Assembly: GCA_944389295.1 (NCBI GenBank)
Contig: CALXLV010000019.1
Coordinates: 38,575-102,574, forward strand
Source: an uncultured Spirochaetaceae bacterium
GTDB lineage: Bacteria; Spirochaetota; Spirochaetia; Sphaerochaetales; Sphaerochaetaceae
DNA: 64,000 bases
Reading direction: 5' to 3'
In this document: positions 49,283 to 58,795 of the stretch, one piece after another
Layout: the number at the start of each line of letters is the position of its first letter
Position numbering within the stretch: the stretch's first letter is position 1
Program-made: the position numbers and the translations under genes
Notes under the pieces: model-generated
Told to the model about the DNA's origin: nothing
Databases searched by the model: none
Seen by the model: the letters and a program-made list of their open reading frames with translations, nothing else

Positions 49283-52150
49283 ATGCATCAATTCACCGCA
49301 GACAGCATAATTTCGGGATTCAGGGTGAAAAGCGCCACCCCGCTTCCGGAATACAAAGCGCAGGGCATATCGCTTGAACATATCAGGACAGGCTTTCAGG
49401 TCTATTTCGTGGATTCAGAGGACAGCGAGTGCTTCTTCTCATACACGGCTTACACTCCGCCCTCCGACAGCAAGGGCATCCCGCATATCATAGAGCATAC
49501 CGTTCTCTCGGGAAGCAGGAAGTATCCCGTGAAGGACCCTTTCATGCTCCTTGTCCGCAACAGCTGCAACACATTCCTCAACGCGCTTACAGGAGTGGAC
49601 AGAACTTATTTCCCCGGCGCCTCGACAGTCGCCAAGGATTTTGACAACCTCTTCTCCGTCTATACGGATGCAGTTTTCTCCCCGCTTCTCAGGGAGGAGA
49701 CATTCATGCAGGAGGGCATAAGGATAGCATCTGAGGGAGGGCTTCACTTCGAAGGTGTCGTATTCTCTGAGATGCTCGGCGAGATGGCGGAGCACGGCTA
49801 TGTGCTCTCCTCCGCATCTACGCGCCCTCTCTTCGGCTCCTCTCCTTACCAGTATGAGTCCGGAGGCGATGCCAGAGCCATATGCAGGCTGAGATATGAT
49901 GAGTACCTGGAGGCATACAGGCGCTTCTATGCTCCTGCAAATCTATCGCTGTTTTTCTATGGCGATATGGATATAACAGATAAGCTCGAGCTTCTCGACA
50001 GGGAGTATCTCTCGGTGAGGGAGAAAGGTGAGAAGATTCCACGCATAGCTCCCGCCGCGCGGTGGGATGCGCCGCGCCGCTATGACACAGTCTCGTCCGC
50101 TGAGGACGGTGAGAGTGATTCATCAGTGATGGTCTCGTGGCTCCTCGGGGACAATGCCGTTCCGGGTGAGAGCACGCTCCTCTCGCTCATGGTCGATATC
50201 CTTCTCGGTTCTCCAGGCTGTCCGCTTTACAAAGCGATAACCGAATCAGGGCTGGGAAAGGACCTCTCCTCGGAGAGCGGCATGAGCTCCAGCTACCGTG
50301 ATCTTGTATTCAGCGCAGGATTCTCCGGAGCCGATCCTGACGATGCCGGGAAGATAGAGGAGTTCATCGTTTCTGCGCTCAGTCGCATTGCGGAAGATGG
50401 CCTCGATCCCAAGGCTGTCGAGGCCGCCATCAGGAGGATGGAGTTCTCCACGAAGGAGATTCCGGGAGGAATCCCGCAGGGAATGAGACTTTTCTTCCAG
50501 GCTGAGAAGGCGATGACGTTCGGCGGCGATCCCGCGCTCTTCCTTGCACCGGGAGAGACGATAAGGAAGATTAGGGAGAAGTGGAGAGATGATCCGCGCT
50601 TCTTTGAGAAGTGGATGCTCTCCTCCCTTGTGGATAACCCGCACAGGCTCCTCACCGTCGTGCGCAAGGACAGCAGCAACGGCAGAGCGATAGAGAGTGA
50701 GATAGCATCTGTGCTTGAAGAAAGACGCAGCGAGTACTCGGAGGAGAAGGAGAAGAAATTTCTTTCATTTCTTCATACGCCCGACTCGCCGGAGGCTGTT
50801 GCTTCCGTGCCGAGGCTTAAAAGGGATGATCTTCCGCGCAGGTTCGACAGGATAGAGCACACTGTATGCGGACGCATTGTCTCAGCCCCGATGCGCACCG
50901 GCGGCATTGTCTATACCGACATCGTTTTCGATATCTCTGATTTCAGCTATGACGATCTCGATGCGGCAAATATCCTCTCGCGCCTCTTCTCGATGTGCGA
51001 TGCCGGAAGAATGGATTATTCTTCAGTCAGCACTGAGCTGAGGTTCGTCACAGGCGGATACGCTTTCTATGTCGAGTCGGGATCAGCGGCGGACGGAAAG
51101 GAGAAGGTGTTTCTGGTCTGCAGGGTGAAATCGCTGCCGGAGCTGCAGCGGGAGGGCCTTGATCTCATTCTGAAAGTCCTTCTTGAAGGACGCGTGGATG
51201 ATCCAGCAAGGATAAAAGCCGCGCTCACCGATATAGCTACGGACTTCTCCAGCTCTGTCGTGCAGAGCGGACAGACATACGCATCGTCCCTTGCGGCCGC
51301 GGCCCTATCGCCGTCTCTCTACATAGGGGAGAGACTTTCAGGCGTGAGCTGCTGGTACAAGGTTGAGGAAATGCTTTCCTCCGATCTCTCAGAGTTCGGG
51401 AAGCGTCTTGCCGCGATAAGGGAGAGAATCACCACAGAGAAGAGGGTTATGATCCATGTGACTGCGGAGAATGAGGATGAGGAGAAGGCGCTGGCCGCCG
51501 CATCGGCGTTCCTTTCCGCACTCCCGGAGGGAGAGTCCCCCTCGGAGAATTGCATCCATGCTGTGCCGTCTCTTCCCGTGAACACTGCGCGCACGCTCTC
51601 TTCCTCCGTCTCGTTCATAGGCATCGCCGGAAGCGCTCCGGGAATGGACGATCCTCTCTCGTCTGCAGAGCGCATCTTCCTCTCGATACTCTCATCTACA
51701 GTGCTGTGGAAGAGCATAAGGGAGAAGGGAGGCGCCTACGGAACCGGAGCGTACATAGACTATACGGAGAGGTACTTCACATTCTACTCATACCGCGATC
51801 CGCGCCTTGACGGAACGATCGATGATTTTCTCTCATCCCCTGATGAGGCGGAGATAACAAAGGAGAATCTCGATGATGCGGTGATCGGGGTGCTTTCACG
51901 CGATCTGAAGCCGTCCGTTCCCGCAATAAGATCCCTTGTGGATATCAGACGCATCATCTACCGCATCAGCGATGAGGACAGGGAGAGAAAGCAGCGCGAG
52001 ATAGCCGGCCTTTCCCCCGAGGATGCCGCAGCGGCGGGAAGAAGGTTCGCAGAGCGCATAAAACGCGGAGTGAGGATAGCTGTGATAGGTGACAGGAAGG
52101 CTATAGAGGAATCTGAGCGTATATTTGATGTCATGAGCCTGCCGCAGTAG
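49283..52150 (+). CDS. M16C-family zinc metalloprotease (presequence protease-like)
   Basis: A 955-residue protein of the M16C (PreP/Cym1) type. The inverted zinc motif HIIEH is in KGIPHIIEHTVLSGSRKYPV (about 66-70), with the downstream third-ligand Glu in the ALTGVDRTYFPGAST to FSEMLGEM region. No signal peptide, so it is cytosolic and degrades oligopeptides inside its two-half chamber. The open frame extends upstream to 49184, but ATG 49283 is where homology begins and a -10 box ends six bases before it. Confidence 0.92.
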   Translation: MHQFTADSIISGFRVKSATPLPEYKAQGISLEHIRTGFQVYFVDSEDSECFFSYTAYTPPSDSKGIPHIIEHTVLSGSRKYPVKDPFMLLVRNSCNTFLNALTGVDRTYFPGASTVAKDFDNLFSVYTDAVFSPLLREETFMQEGIRIASEGGLHFEGVVFSEMLGEMAEHGYVLSSASTRPLFGSSPYQYESGGDARAICRLRYDEYLEAYRRFYAPANLSLFFYGDMDITDKLELLDREYLSVREKGEKIPRIAPAARWDAPRRYDTVSSAEDGESDSSVMVSWLLGDNAVPGESTLLSLMVDILLGSPGCPLYKAITESGLGKDLSSESGMSSSYRDLVFSAGFSGADPDDAGKIEEFIVSALSRIAEDGLDPKAVEAAIRRMEFSTKEIPGGIPQGMRLFFQAEKAMTFGGDPALFLAPGETIRKIREKWRDDPRFFEKWMLSSLVDNPHRLLTVVRKDSSNGRAIESEIASVLEERRSEYSEEKEKKFLSFLHTPDSPEAVASVPRLKRDDLPRRFDRIEHTVCGRIVSAPMRTGGIVYTDIVFDISDFSYDDLDAANILSRLFSMCDAGRMDYSSVSTELRFVTGGYAFYVESGSAADGKEKVFLVCRVKSLPELQREGLDLILKVLLEGRVDDPARIKAALTDIATDFSSSVVQSGQTYASSLAAAALSPSLYIGERLSGVSCWYKVEEMLSSDLSEFGKRLAAIRERITTEKRVMIHVTAENEDEEKALAAASAFLSALPEGESPSENCIHAVPSLPVNTARTLSSSVSFIGIAGSAPGMDDPLSSAERIFLSILSSTVLWKSIREKGGAYGTGAYIDYTERYFTFYSYRDPRLDGTIDDFLSSPDEAEITKENLDDAVIGVLSRDLKPSVPAIRSLVDIRRIIYRISDEDRERKQREIAGLSPEDAAAAGRRFAERIKRGVRIAVIGDRKAIEESERIFDVMSLPQ

Positions 52151-52180
52151 GCATTATCTCCATCCCGCCTCCGTACGTTG

Positions 52181-52189
52181 TGGTATAAT
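52181..52189 (+). promoter_or_regulatory. Leaderless extended -10 promoter of glpK
   Basis: TGG followed by a perfect TATAAT (52184-52189), then seven bases to ATG 52197. The extended TG compensates for a missing -35. There is no ribosome-binding sequence. Confidence 0.7.
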
Positions 52190-52196
52190 TCCCCGT

Positions 52197-53708
52197 ATGA
52201 GGTATGTAGGAGCTATAGACCAGGGTACGACCAGCACCCGGTTCATGATATTCGATGAGACAGGTTCCGCCGTCTCCTCAGCGCAGGTGGAGCACAGGCA
52301 GATATATCCGCGTCCGGGCTGGGTGGAGCACAACGCGGAAGAGATATGGGAGAACACCTGCAGAGTGATACGGGATGCTCTCGATAAAGCGGGACTCTCC
52401 GGACAGGACCTCTCTGCGATAGGAATTACGAACCAGAGGGAGACCGTCGTTCCGTTCGACAGGGCGACAGGACGCCCTCTCCACAATGCGATCGTATGGC
52501 AGGACCTCAGGGGAGAGGCATATCTGAGGGAACTCCGCACCGATCTCCCTCAGGATGTGCTGAAAGAGAAAACAGGACTTCTCTATTCGCCTTACTTCTC
52601 CGCAAGCAAGATACGCTGGCTTCTGGACAATGTGCCGAGGGTGAGGAGCGCCGCTGCGATGGGCGAGGCTGTATTCGGAACGATAGACAGCTATCTCGTC
52701 GCGCGCCTCACAGGCTGCAGGGCCATAGTCACCGATGTGACGAACGCCTCGCGCTACATGCTGATGAACATAAGAACGGGGGAGTGGGACAGCGGACTCC
52801 TCTCAGTCACAGAAATAAACGCAGAGAATCTTCCCCGCATAGTCTCGTCATCAGGCCTCATCTACGGATACACCGATCCCTCAGGGCCTCTCGGCGCTGA
52901 GATTCCCGTCGCAGGCATTCTCGGCGACCAGCAGGCGGCCCTCTTCGGACAGGCGTGCTTCTCGCGCGGCGAGTCGAAGTGCACATACGGCACGGGATGC
53001 TTTCTTCTGACAAACGTCGGAGATGAGGTCTGCTTCTCCGACCACGGCCTTCTGACCACCGCCGCATACAGGATAGAGGGCGGCAGGATGAACTATGCTC
53101 TCGAGGGTTCTATCGCCGTCGCGGGCTCTCTTGTGCAGTGGGTACGCGACCAGCTCGGGATGGTCAGCAATCCGAAGGAGCTCGATGCCCTTGCCGCATC
53201 GGTTCCTGACAACGGCGGGGTGTATATAGTTCCCGCGTTCTCCGGGCTTTTCGCCCCGTACTGGCGGAGCGATGCCCGCGGCGTCATCGCAGGCCTCACA
53301 GGCTATGCGACACGGGCGCATATCTGCCGCGCGGTGCTTGAAGCCACTGCGTTCCAGGCGAACGATATCTTTCACGTCATGGAGATGGACAGCGGCATCG
53401 CCGTTAAGAGCCTCAAGGTTGACGGCGGCATGACCAACTCCATTCCTCTGATGGCGTTCCAGGCGGATATAATGAATGTTCCCGTGATAAGGCCTCAGAT
53501 AGTCGAGACTACATGCCTCGGCGCCTGCTACGCCGCAGGACTAACAGCTGGGGTCTGGGAGAGCATGGAATCCCTGAGAGGATACTGGAAAGAGCAGATG
53601 CGCTGGCTTCCCACGATGGATGACAAAGAAAGGGAAAACAAGGTAGGATTCTGGAAGAAGGCAGTAAGCCGTACCCTTGGCTGGATGGAGACAGGGGAGG
53701 AGAGTTGA
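52197..53708 (+). CDS. glpK: Glycerol kinase
   Basis: A 503-residue FGGY kinase, normal GlpK length. Motifs: AIDQGTTSTRFMIFDE (ATP loop, about 6-21), GWVEHNAEEIWE (about 40), NQRETVVPFDR (about 81), GYTDPSGPLGAEIPVAGILGDQQAALFGQ (ADP/effector region), YGTGCFLLTN (about 263) and the LKVDGGMTNS block (about 404). It phosphorylates glycerol to sn-glycerol 3-phosphate, feeding lipid synthesis or glycolysis. It has a leaderless promoter, and no glpF or glpD is beside it. The stop abuts the GTG of cdaA, so the two are coupled. Confidence 0.96.
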   Translation: MRYVGAIDQGTTSTRFMIFDETGSAVSSAQVEHRQIYPRPGWVEHNAEEIWENTCRVIRDALDKAGLSGQDLSAIGITNQRETVVPFDRATGRPLHNAIVWQDLRGEAYLRELRTDLPQDVLKEKTGLLYSPYFSASKIRWLLDNVPRVRSAAAMGEAVFGTIDSYLVARLTGCRAIVTDVTNASRYMLMNIRTGEWDSGLLSVTEINAENLPRIVSSSGLIYGYTDPSGPLGAEIPVAGILGDQQAALFGQACFSRGESKCTYGTGCFLLTNVGDEVCFSDHGLLTTAAYRIEGGRMNYALEGSIAVAGSLVQWVRDQLGMVSNPKELDALAASVPDNGGVYIVPAFSGLFAPYWRSDARGVIAGLTGYATRAHICRAVLEATAFQANDIFHVMEMDSGIAVKSLKVDGGMTNSIPLMAFQADIMNVPVIRPQIVETTCLGACYAAGLTAGVWESMESLRGYWKEQMRWLPTMDDKERENKVGFWKKAVSRTLGWMETGEES

Positions 53709-54539
53709 GTGTTCCAGGTTCTTACCGAGCTGAGCGTCTATGATTATCTGAGGCTGATTGCGGAGATCGCGGTGCTCTCTGTGGTTATCTACCGCATATA
53801 CATCGCGATATCGGACACCAAGGCGACGGAGGTCATCGGCCTTCTCGCTTCCGTGGTTGTGGCCTATCTTCTCTGCTACGCGCTCGGACTGGATGTGCTC
53901 ACATATCTGATAAGAACCCTCTCGGTTCCTTTCCTGATGATCCTCGTCGTATTCTACCATCCTGAGCTGCGGAGGGCTTTCTCTTCATCGTTCACGAGGA
54001 AATCGAGGTTTTTCAGAGGCCAGCAGACAACCGGCGACCAGATCGACTCGATACTCAACGCATGCAACATCCTCGTGGAGAAGAAGAGGGGCGCTCTGAT
54101 AGTATTCCCGCGCCATACCGACATCCAGTCGATACTCGATTCCGGCACAAAGCTCAATGCCGATCTTTCTTCGACTCTCATTCTCACGATCTTCGATCAC
54201 GACACTCCTCTCCATGACGGCGCGTGCGTCGTTCAGGGGGGAAGAATAACATATGCCGCCTGTTATCTTCCGCTTTCGGAGCAGAGGAACATAAAGGCGA
54301 CCTTCGGCACCCGCCACAGGGCATCTCTCGGCCTTGCAGAGGAGTCGGATGCTGTCATCCTCGTCGTCTCTGAGGAGACTGGCGCCATCTCGCTGGCATA
54401 CAACGCCAACATCTACTACGACCTCTCTACGGAGACGATAAAGAAAACGCTTCTCAAGCTCCTGAGCTACCGCGACGTGCTTCCTGACTCGCCGCAGCAG
54501 AAGGAGAGCCAGAACGGACAGGAAGGAGAAGGCGCATGA
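53709..54539 (+). CDS. cdaA: Diadenylate cyclase CdaA
   Basis: A 276-residue membrane diadenylate cyclase that makes c-di-AMP from two ATP. Three N-terminal helices (about 15-35, 40-58 and 64-83), then a DAC domain with the two signature motifs D170-G-A (PLHDGACVV) and R202-H-R (FGTRHRASLG). Both are intact, so it should be active. It starts with GTG directly after the glpK stop, with GGAGGAGA upstream. The next gene is its usual regulator CdaR. The C-terminus is Gln/Glu-rich. c-di-AMP controls potassium and osmotic balance, which connects it to trkAH in this window. Confidence 0.95.
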   Translation: MFQVLTELSVYDYLRLIAEIAVLSVVIYRIYIAISDTKATEVIGLLASVVVAYLLCYALGLDVLTYLIRTLSVPFLMILVVFYHPELRRAFSSSFTRKSRFFRGQQTTGDQIDSILNACNILVEKKRGALIVFPRHTDIQSILDSGTKLNADLSSTLILTIFDHDTPLHDGACVVQGGRITYAACYLPLSEQRNIKATFGTRHRASLGLAEESDAVILVVSEETGAISLAYNANIYYDLSTETIKKTLLKLLSYRDVLPDSPQQKESQNGQEGEGA

Positions 54540-54931
54540 AACAGAGCAAACTGCTTTCAGGACTTCTCCAGAACTGGATCGCCAAGGTGTTCTCCTTCAT
54601 AATCGCGCTGGCGATAGTCGTCTCGGTGCGCTTCCTGAACGTGAATGACCGTGTCGTGACGCTGCCTCTGGATGTCTCTCTTCCCGAGGGCTATGCCGCT
54701 CTCTCCCTCGTTCCCGACACTGTTGATGTCGTGATAACGGGCAGCGACAGCCTCATCTATCTCGTCGACCCCTCCGGCATAGAGGCGAAGGCAGATTTCT
54801 CCGCAGTGGACAGTGCCGGCATAACCCGCGTTCCTGTCACGCTTTCATATGCGGAGGACATCTACACCCGTGACGGACTTACAGTAAGCGCCAGACCTTC
54901 AAGCGTCAGGATTCTCTTCGAGGAGATCTGA
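54536..54931 (+). CDS. cdaR: CdaR/YbbR-like regulator of CdaA
   Basis: A 131-residue YbbR-domain protein: an N-terminal helix (about 15-33, IAKVFSFIIALAIVVSVRF) and one YbbR repeat (about 40-128; LPLDVSLPEGYAAL, VVITGSD, ITRVPVTL). Other CdaR proteins have three or four YbbR repeats, so this is a minimal, single-repeat version. It overlaps cdaA by four bases and acpS by one. It presumably modulates CdaA from the periplasmic face. Confidence 0.85.
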   Translation: MKQSKLLSGLLQNWIAKVFSFIIALAIVVSVRFLNVNDRVVTLPLDVSLPEGYAALSLVPDTVDVVITGSDSLIYLVDPSGIEAKADFSAVDSAGITRVPVTLSYAEDIYTRDGLTVSARPSSVRILFEEI

Positions 54932-55284
54932 TGATCCGGGGAATTGGGATAGACATAGCCGAGACAGGACGTTTCGCGAAGATGGAGGAGAGACTGCTCT
55001 CACGCATATTCACGCCCTCTGAACTTTCCAGAGCTCCGCTGAGACGGGCCGAGTATTTCGCATCGCGATTTGCGGCCAAGGAGGCGTTTTCCAAGGCCAT
55101 GGGCACGGGGCTCAGAGGATTTTCCCTCAGTGAAGTCTCCGTTGAGGAGGATGACGAGGGCAGGCCGTTCCTGCTTCTTTCAGGAAGGGCGGAGAAGCTG
55201 GCCGAGGGCATGAGGCTCCATCTCTCCCTGAGCCATGAGAAAAGCTGTGCGGTTGCCATGGTGGTGGCGGAAGATGAGGAGTGA
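54931..55284 (+). CDS. acpS: Holo-[acyl-carrier-protein] synthase
   Basis: A 117-residue AcpS, which transfers the 4'-phosphopantetheine arm from CoA to acyl carrier protein. Motifs are GIGIDIAETGRF (magnesium Asp8) and FAAKEAFSKAMGTG (Glu about 52, Lys about 51). Length is normal. It starts at ATG 54931, overlapping the cdaR stop by one base. It is part of the long glpK-to-priA series. Confidence 0.93.
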   Translation: MIRGIGIDIAETGRFAKMEERLLSRIFTPSELSRAPLRRAEYFASRFAAKEAFSKAMGTGLRGFSLSEVSVEEDDEGRPFLLLSGRAEKLAEGMRLHLSLSHEKSCAVAMVVAEDEE

Positions 55285-55336
55285 CTGGAAACGTCCCGCA
55301 TCTTTTTCACTCCCCGGGGAAGGCGAGAGGAGGATA

Positions 55337-56122
55337 ATGCTCTGCGTGGCCTATGACGGCTCATGCTTCCACGGCTGGCAGGCGCAGGGAAACGCGCCGT
55401 CCGTGCAGAGTGCCATCTCATCCCTTCTTTCCTCCATTCTCGGAAGCGAAACAATGGTCTACGGTTCCGGCAGAACCGATGCCGGCGTCCATGCTCTCTC
55501 GCAGGTCTGCCACTTCGACACACGCTCTCAGATAGCTCCTGAGAAGTTCGCTCTCGTGCTCAACACCAGACTTCCGAAAAGCATACGCATCCTTTCGTCC
55601 GCAGAGGCTCCGGAGGGATTCCATGCACGCTTCACGACGATGTCGAGGGAATACTGGTATCTCCTGAAAAGAAGCGCCGAGATGCTGCCATGGGATGACA
55701 GGCATGTGACGCCTGTGAAGGAGTTCCCGTCTCTTGAGCTCTTGAATGAGTACGCATCGCTTTTGCAGGGAACCCATGATTTCACCACCTTTGCATCCGC
55801 CCGCGATCCGTCGGAGTCAAAGACAAGGGATATCTACGTCTCCGGGTGGGAGATGACCGCAGACGGCTTCGGCTTTGATGTGCTGAAATACAGGACTGCG
55901 GGAAACGCGTTCCTATATCATCAGGTGAGGAGCATGGTGGGCACCATGATCGAATGCGCGGCAGCGGGGGAGAGCGCGGCGGACTTCCGGGCAAGGCTTG
56001 AGGCGAAGGACAGAAAGATGGCGCTCAGGACAGCCAAGGCCGACGGCCTCTATCTTGCCGATGTAAGCTATGATGAGGAGAAGTACCGCTGGTTCGAGGA
56101 GGCTTATGGAAGGAAGGACTGA
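55337..56122 (+). CDS. truA: tRNA pseudouridine synthase A
   Basis: A 261-residue TruA that forms pseudouridine 38-40 in tRNA anticodon arms. The catalytic Asp48 is in GSGRTDAGVHA, with the N-terminal YDGSCFHGWQ block (about 6-15) and the C-terminal AFLYHQVRSMVG motif. I chose ATG 55337 because GAGGAGG lies just upstream; the frame is open back to 55235, overlapping acpS, and an ATG at 55274 is possible. The spacing to acpS is 52 bases. Confidence 0.93.
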   Translation: MLCVAYDGSCFHGWQAQGNAPSVQSAISSLLSSILGSETMVYGSGRTDAGVHALSQVCHFDTRSQIAPEKFALVLNTRLPKSIRILSSAEAPEGFHARFTTMSREYWYLLKRSAEMLPWDDRHVTPVKEFPSLELLNEYASLLQGTHDFTTFASARDPSESKTRDIYVSGWEMTADGFGFDVLKYRTAGNAFLYHQVRSMVGTMIECAAAGESAADFRARLEAKDRKMALRTAKADGLYLADVSYDEEKYRWFEEAYGRKD

Positions 56123-56825
56123 GAGGGAGATTCTCCTTTCGATGATAGATGATGCGGAGCGCATTGTCTCCGGAGACTTCCTCGGAGAGACCATCGAGCC
56201 CGTTGTATATTCCCTTGAGGAAAAGAAGGAGAAGATCTCGCCTGTCCGGGGAGAGACCGCATCGCGGAGTGCAGCACATCCGGAATCATCATCCGGCGGA
56301 CTTTACAGCGAGATAGCTTCATGCCACTCCTGTACGGGATATCTTTCCCGCAGCATTGCGGTTCCTCTTGTATCGAGAGTTAATCCGCGCGTGCTTTTTA
56401 TAGCGCCTTATCCCGAGGGACAGATGATCTTCTCTCCCGCAAGCCAGGAGAAGTTCAGAGCGTGGTGGAAGAGCGCGCTTCTGCTCGAGGAGAGCGAGTG
56501 GGCGCTGACTGCCGCGGTGAAATGTCCCGTCGGTGCTTTCAATAAAGAGGCGGCAGACGCCTGCAGGAAGTTCCTCCGTGCGGAGATGATGGAGATGAAG
56601 CCTTCAAGCATGGTCATCTTCGGCGAGAGTGCAGCCGCCTACATGCTTGGGAAAAACCTTCCGATCTCAGCCTTACGCGGCCGCAGATTCGTGATAAACC
56701 ACATACCCTCATATGTCACATATTCACCCTCTGATTATGTGGCCGACCCGTCGCTGAGAAAGGATATCTGGAACGATATGCTTTTCATCAGGAGGGAGAT
56801 AGGCACGGAGGGAAGGAAGTCCTGA
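56106..56825 (+). CDS. Divergent uracil-DNA glycosylase family-4-like protein
   Basis: A 239-residue protein with four cysteines arranged as in [4Fe-4S] family-4 uracil-DNA glycosylases: C73, C76 (SCHSC), C140 (AAVKC) and C153 (DAC). The fold pattern also matches (VLFIAPYPEGQ, VIFGESAAAYML, FVINHIPSYV). However the catalytic GEAPG motif reads APYPEGQ and the HPS motif reads HIPS, so it may be inactive or have another target. It follows truA with a 17-base overlap and ends at the priA start. Residues 1-65 are a charged, poorly conserved extension. Confidence 0.65.
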   Translation: MEGRTEREILLSMIDDAERIVSGDFLGETIEPVVYSLEEKKEKISPVRGETASRSAAHPESSSGGLYSEIASCHSCTGYLSRSIAVPLVSRVNPRVLFIAPYPEGQMIFSPASQEKFRAWWKSALLLEESEWALTAAVKCPVGAFNKEAADACRKFLRAEMMEMKPSSMVIFGESAAAYMLGKNLPISALRGRRFVINHIPSYVTYSPSDYVADPSLRKDIWNDMLFIRREIGTEGRKS

Positions 56826-58789
56826 TGTACGCGGAAGTCCTTCTTGCACTGCCGTATGAGGCAAGTTACACCTACATCGTTCCGGAGAAGCTGGAGAAGG
56901 AGGCGGTGAAAGGCGTGCGCTGCGCCGTACCATTCGGCAGACGCAGGATGACGGGATTCATAGTCTCAGTTTCTGCTGAGAAGCCCGAAGGAAACTATGA
57001 GCTGAGGGAGATCGAGAGAATCATAGACAAGGAGCCCGTATTCAACAATGAGCTTCTGGACATAGCTCGCTGGATGAGCTGGATGTACTTCTCTCCCGCG
57101 GGGCTCAGCCTCTCTGCAATGATTCCCTCAGGACGGCGCGAGAGCGAATCGAGTCCGTTCTCGATGGAGTCGTCATTCAGTCCGATTGAAAATCTTTCCC
57201 CGGGACAGGAATACGCACTCTCTGTGCTCAGAAGCTCCGATGACGGCGTATTCTACCTCTTCGGCGTCACTGGGTCGGGAAAGAGCGAGGTCTATCTCCG
57301 CCGTGCCGAGGATATGATCGCAAAAGGACGGCAGGTTCTGTACATGGTCCCTGAGATAACGCTTTCCGAGCAGATATCCGATGAGATCTACGCCCGCTTC
57401 TCAGGCCGCGTCGCAATCCTTCACTCCGCCCTCACTCCCTCGCAGCGCCTCAAGGCGTGGCATCAGATCGCAGCGGGGGAGACGGATATCGTTATCGGAG
57501 CGCGGAGCAGCGTCTTTGCCCCTTTCAGGAATCTGGGCCTCATAATCCTTGACGAGGAGCATGAGACTTCATACAAATCCGGGAACACTCCGCGCTACCA
57601 CGCCCGGCAGGTCGCGCAGTACAGGGCACACAGGAACGGAGTGCAGTTCGTGATGGGCTCAGCGACCCCGTCCCTCGAGGCATGGCAGATGATGAAGGAG
57701 GGGAAGATAAGGCGCATAGACATGCCGGAGCGCATCGGAGAAGGGCATTATCCCCGCATAGAGGTGGTGAACATACTCCGCGAGAAGAGGAACATCACAA
57801 AGGAGCTCGAAGCAGCGATAAGAAAGGCGCTCAGCGAGAAGCGCGGCGTGATCCTTTTCCTGAACAGAAGGGGGTACACCTACGGTTATGCCTGCTCAGA
57901 GTGCGGACATATAATCACATGCCCGAACTGCTCCGTCTCCCTTACATACCACAAGAGCACAGGAAGGCTCGTATGCCATACATGCGGTTTCTCAGAGCCT
58001 CTTGTCACCGTCTGTCCTGAATGCTCCTCTCGCGATCTCTCGCCCCACGGCTTCGGTACGGAGAACATAGAGGAGGAGGCGAAGGCTCTCTTTCCCCATG
58101 CGCGCATTGCACGCCTCGATACCGATATCGCGGAGAGCGGCAAGGGACGCACGCAGGAGATACTGCAGGGATTCAGGGACGGCCACATAGATATCCTTCT
58201 CGGCACCCAGATGATAGCGAAGGGACTGAATTTCCCCCTCGTCTCCCTCATAGGCGTGCTCAATGCTGACTCATCTCTTGCCATCCCCGATTTCCGCGCC
58301 GCTGAGCGCACCTTTGATCTTCTCCATCAGGTCGCAGGCAGGGCGGGGCGCTACCGTGATGACGGCTATGTGATAATCCAGACGACGCAGCCGTTCGCTC
58401 CCGCGGTCTCTGCCGCTGCTGAGAACGATCTTGAGAGCTTCTACCGCAGGGAGCTTGAGGAGAGGAAGCTCTCGGGCTTCCCGCCGTTCTCCCGGCTCGT
58501 GAACATGACTTTCCGCGGCCGCAGCGAGGAGAAGGTCAGAAGTGCCGCGGAGGAGCTTGGACGTCTTGCGGAAAAACTTGAGGAGCGCCCTTATTACAGC
58601 GACGTTGAGGTTTTCTCCCCATCGCCGTGCCTTATAGAGCGCAAGGCGCAGTATTACCGCTATCACATCCTGCTGCGCGCCTCGGATGCCGTGCTCCTGC
58701 TGAAATTCGCGCATGAGCTTTCGGCATCATTCCGCGTTCCTTCATCGGTGTATCTGGAGATCGACGTCGATCCCGTGTCGCTGATGTGA
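56825..58789 (+). CDS. priA: Primosomal helicase PriA
   Basis: A 654-residue replication-restart helicase, a little shorter than the usual 730 because the N-terminal DNA-binding part is compact. Walker A FGVTGSGKSEVY (about 147-158), Walker B LDEEHETSYK (about 243-252), the GSATPS motif III, a zinc-binding region with paired cysteines (CSECGHIITCPNCS, CHTCG, CPECSS, about 357-402), LGTQMIAKGLNFPLV motif V and QVAGRAGR motif VI. It reloads the replisome at stalled forks. It overlaps the UDG-like gene by one base. Confidence 0.96.
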   Translation: MYAEVLLALPYEASYTYIVPEKLEKEAVKGVRCAVPFGRRRMTGFIVSVSAEKPEGNYELREIERIIDKEPVFNNELLDIARWMSWMYFSPAGLSLSAMIPSGRRESESSPFSMESSFSPIENLSPGQEYALSVLRSSDDGVFYLFGVTGSGKSEVYLRRAEDMIAKGRQVLYMVPEITLSEQISDEIYARFSGRVAILHSALTPSQRLKAWHQIAAGETDIVIGARSSVFAPFRNLGLIILDEEHETSYKSGNTPRYHARQVAQYRAHRNGVQFVMGSATPSLEAWQMMKEGKIRRIDMPERIGEGHYPRIEVVNILREKRNITKELEAAIRKALSEKRGVILFLNRRGYTYGYACSECGHIITCPNCSVSLTYHKSTGRLVCHTCGFSEPLVTVCPECSSRDLSPHGFGTENIEEEAKALFPHARIARLDTDIAESGKGRTQEILQGFRDGHIDILLGTQMIAKGLNFPLVSLIGVLNADSSLAIPDFRAAERTFDLLHQVAGRAGRYRDDGYVIIQTTQPFAPAVSAAAENDLESFYRRELEERKLSGFPPFSRLVNMTFRGRSEEKVRSAAEELGRLAEKLEERPYYSDVEVFSPSPCLIERKAQYYRYHILLRASDAVLLLKFAHELSASFRVPSSVYLEIDVDPVSLM

Positions 58790-58795
58790 TCTCTG

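Noticed and set aside
55235..55336. TruA start inside acpS
   Set aside because: GAGGAGG directly precedes ATG 55337 and family sequence begins there; the upstream residues are not TruA-like.
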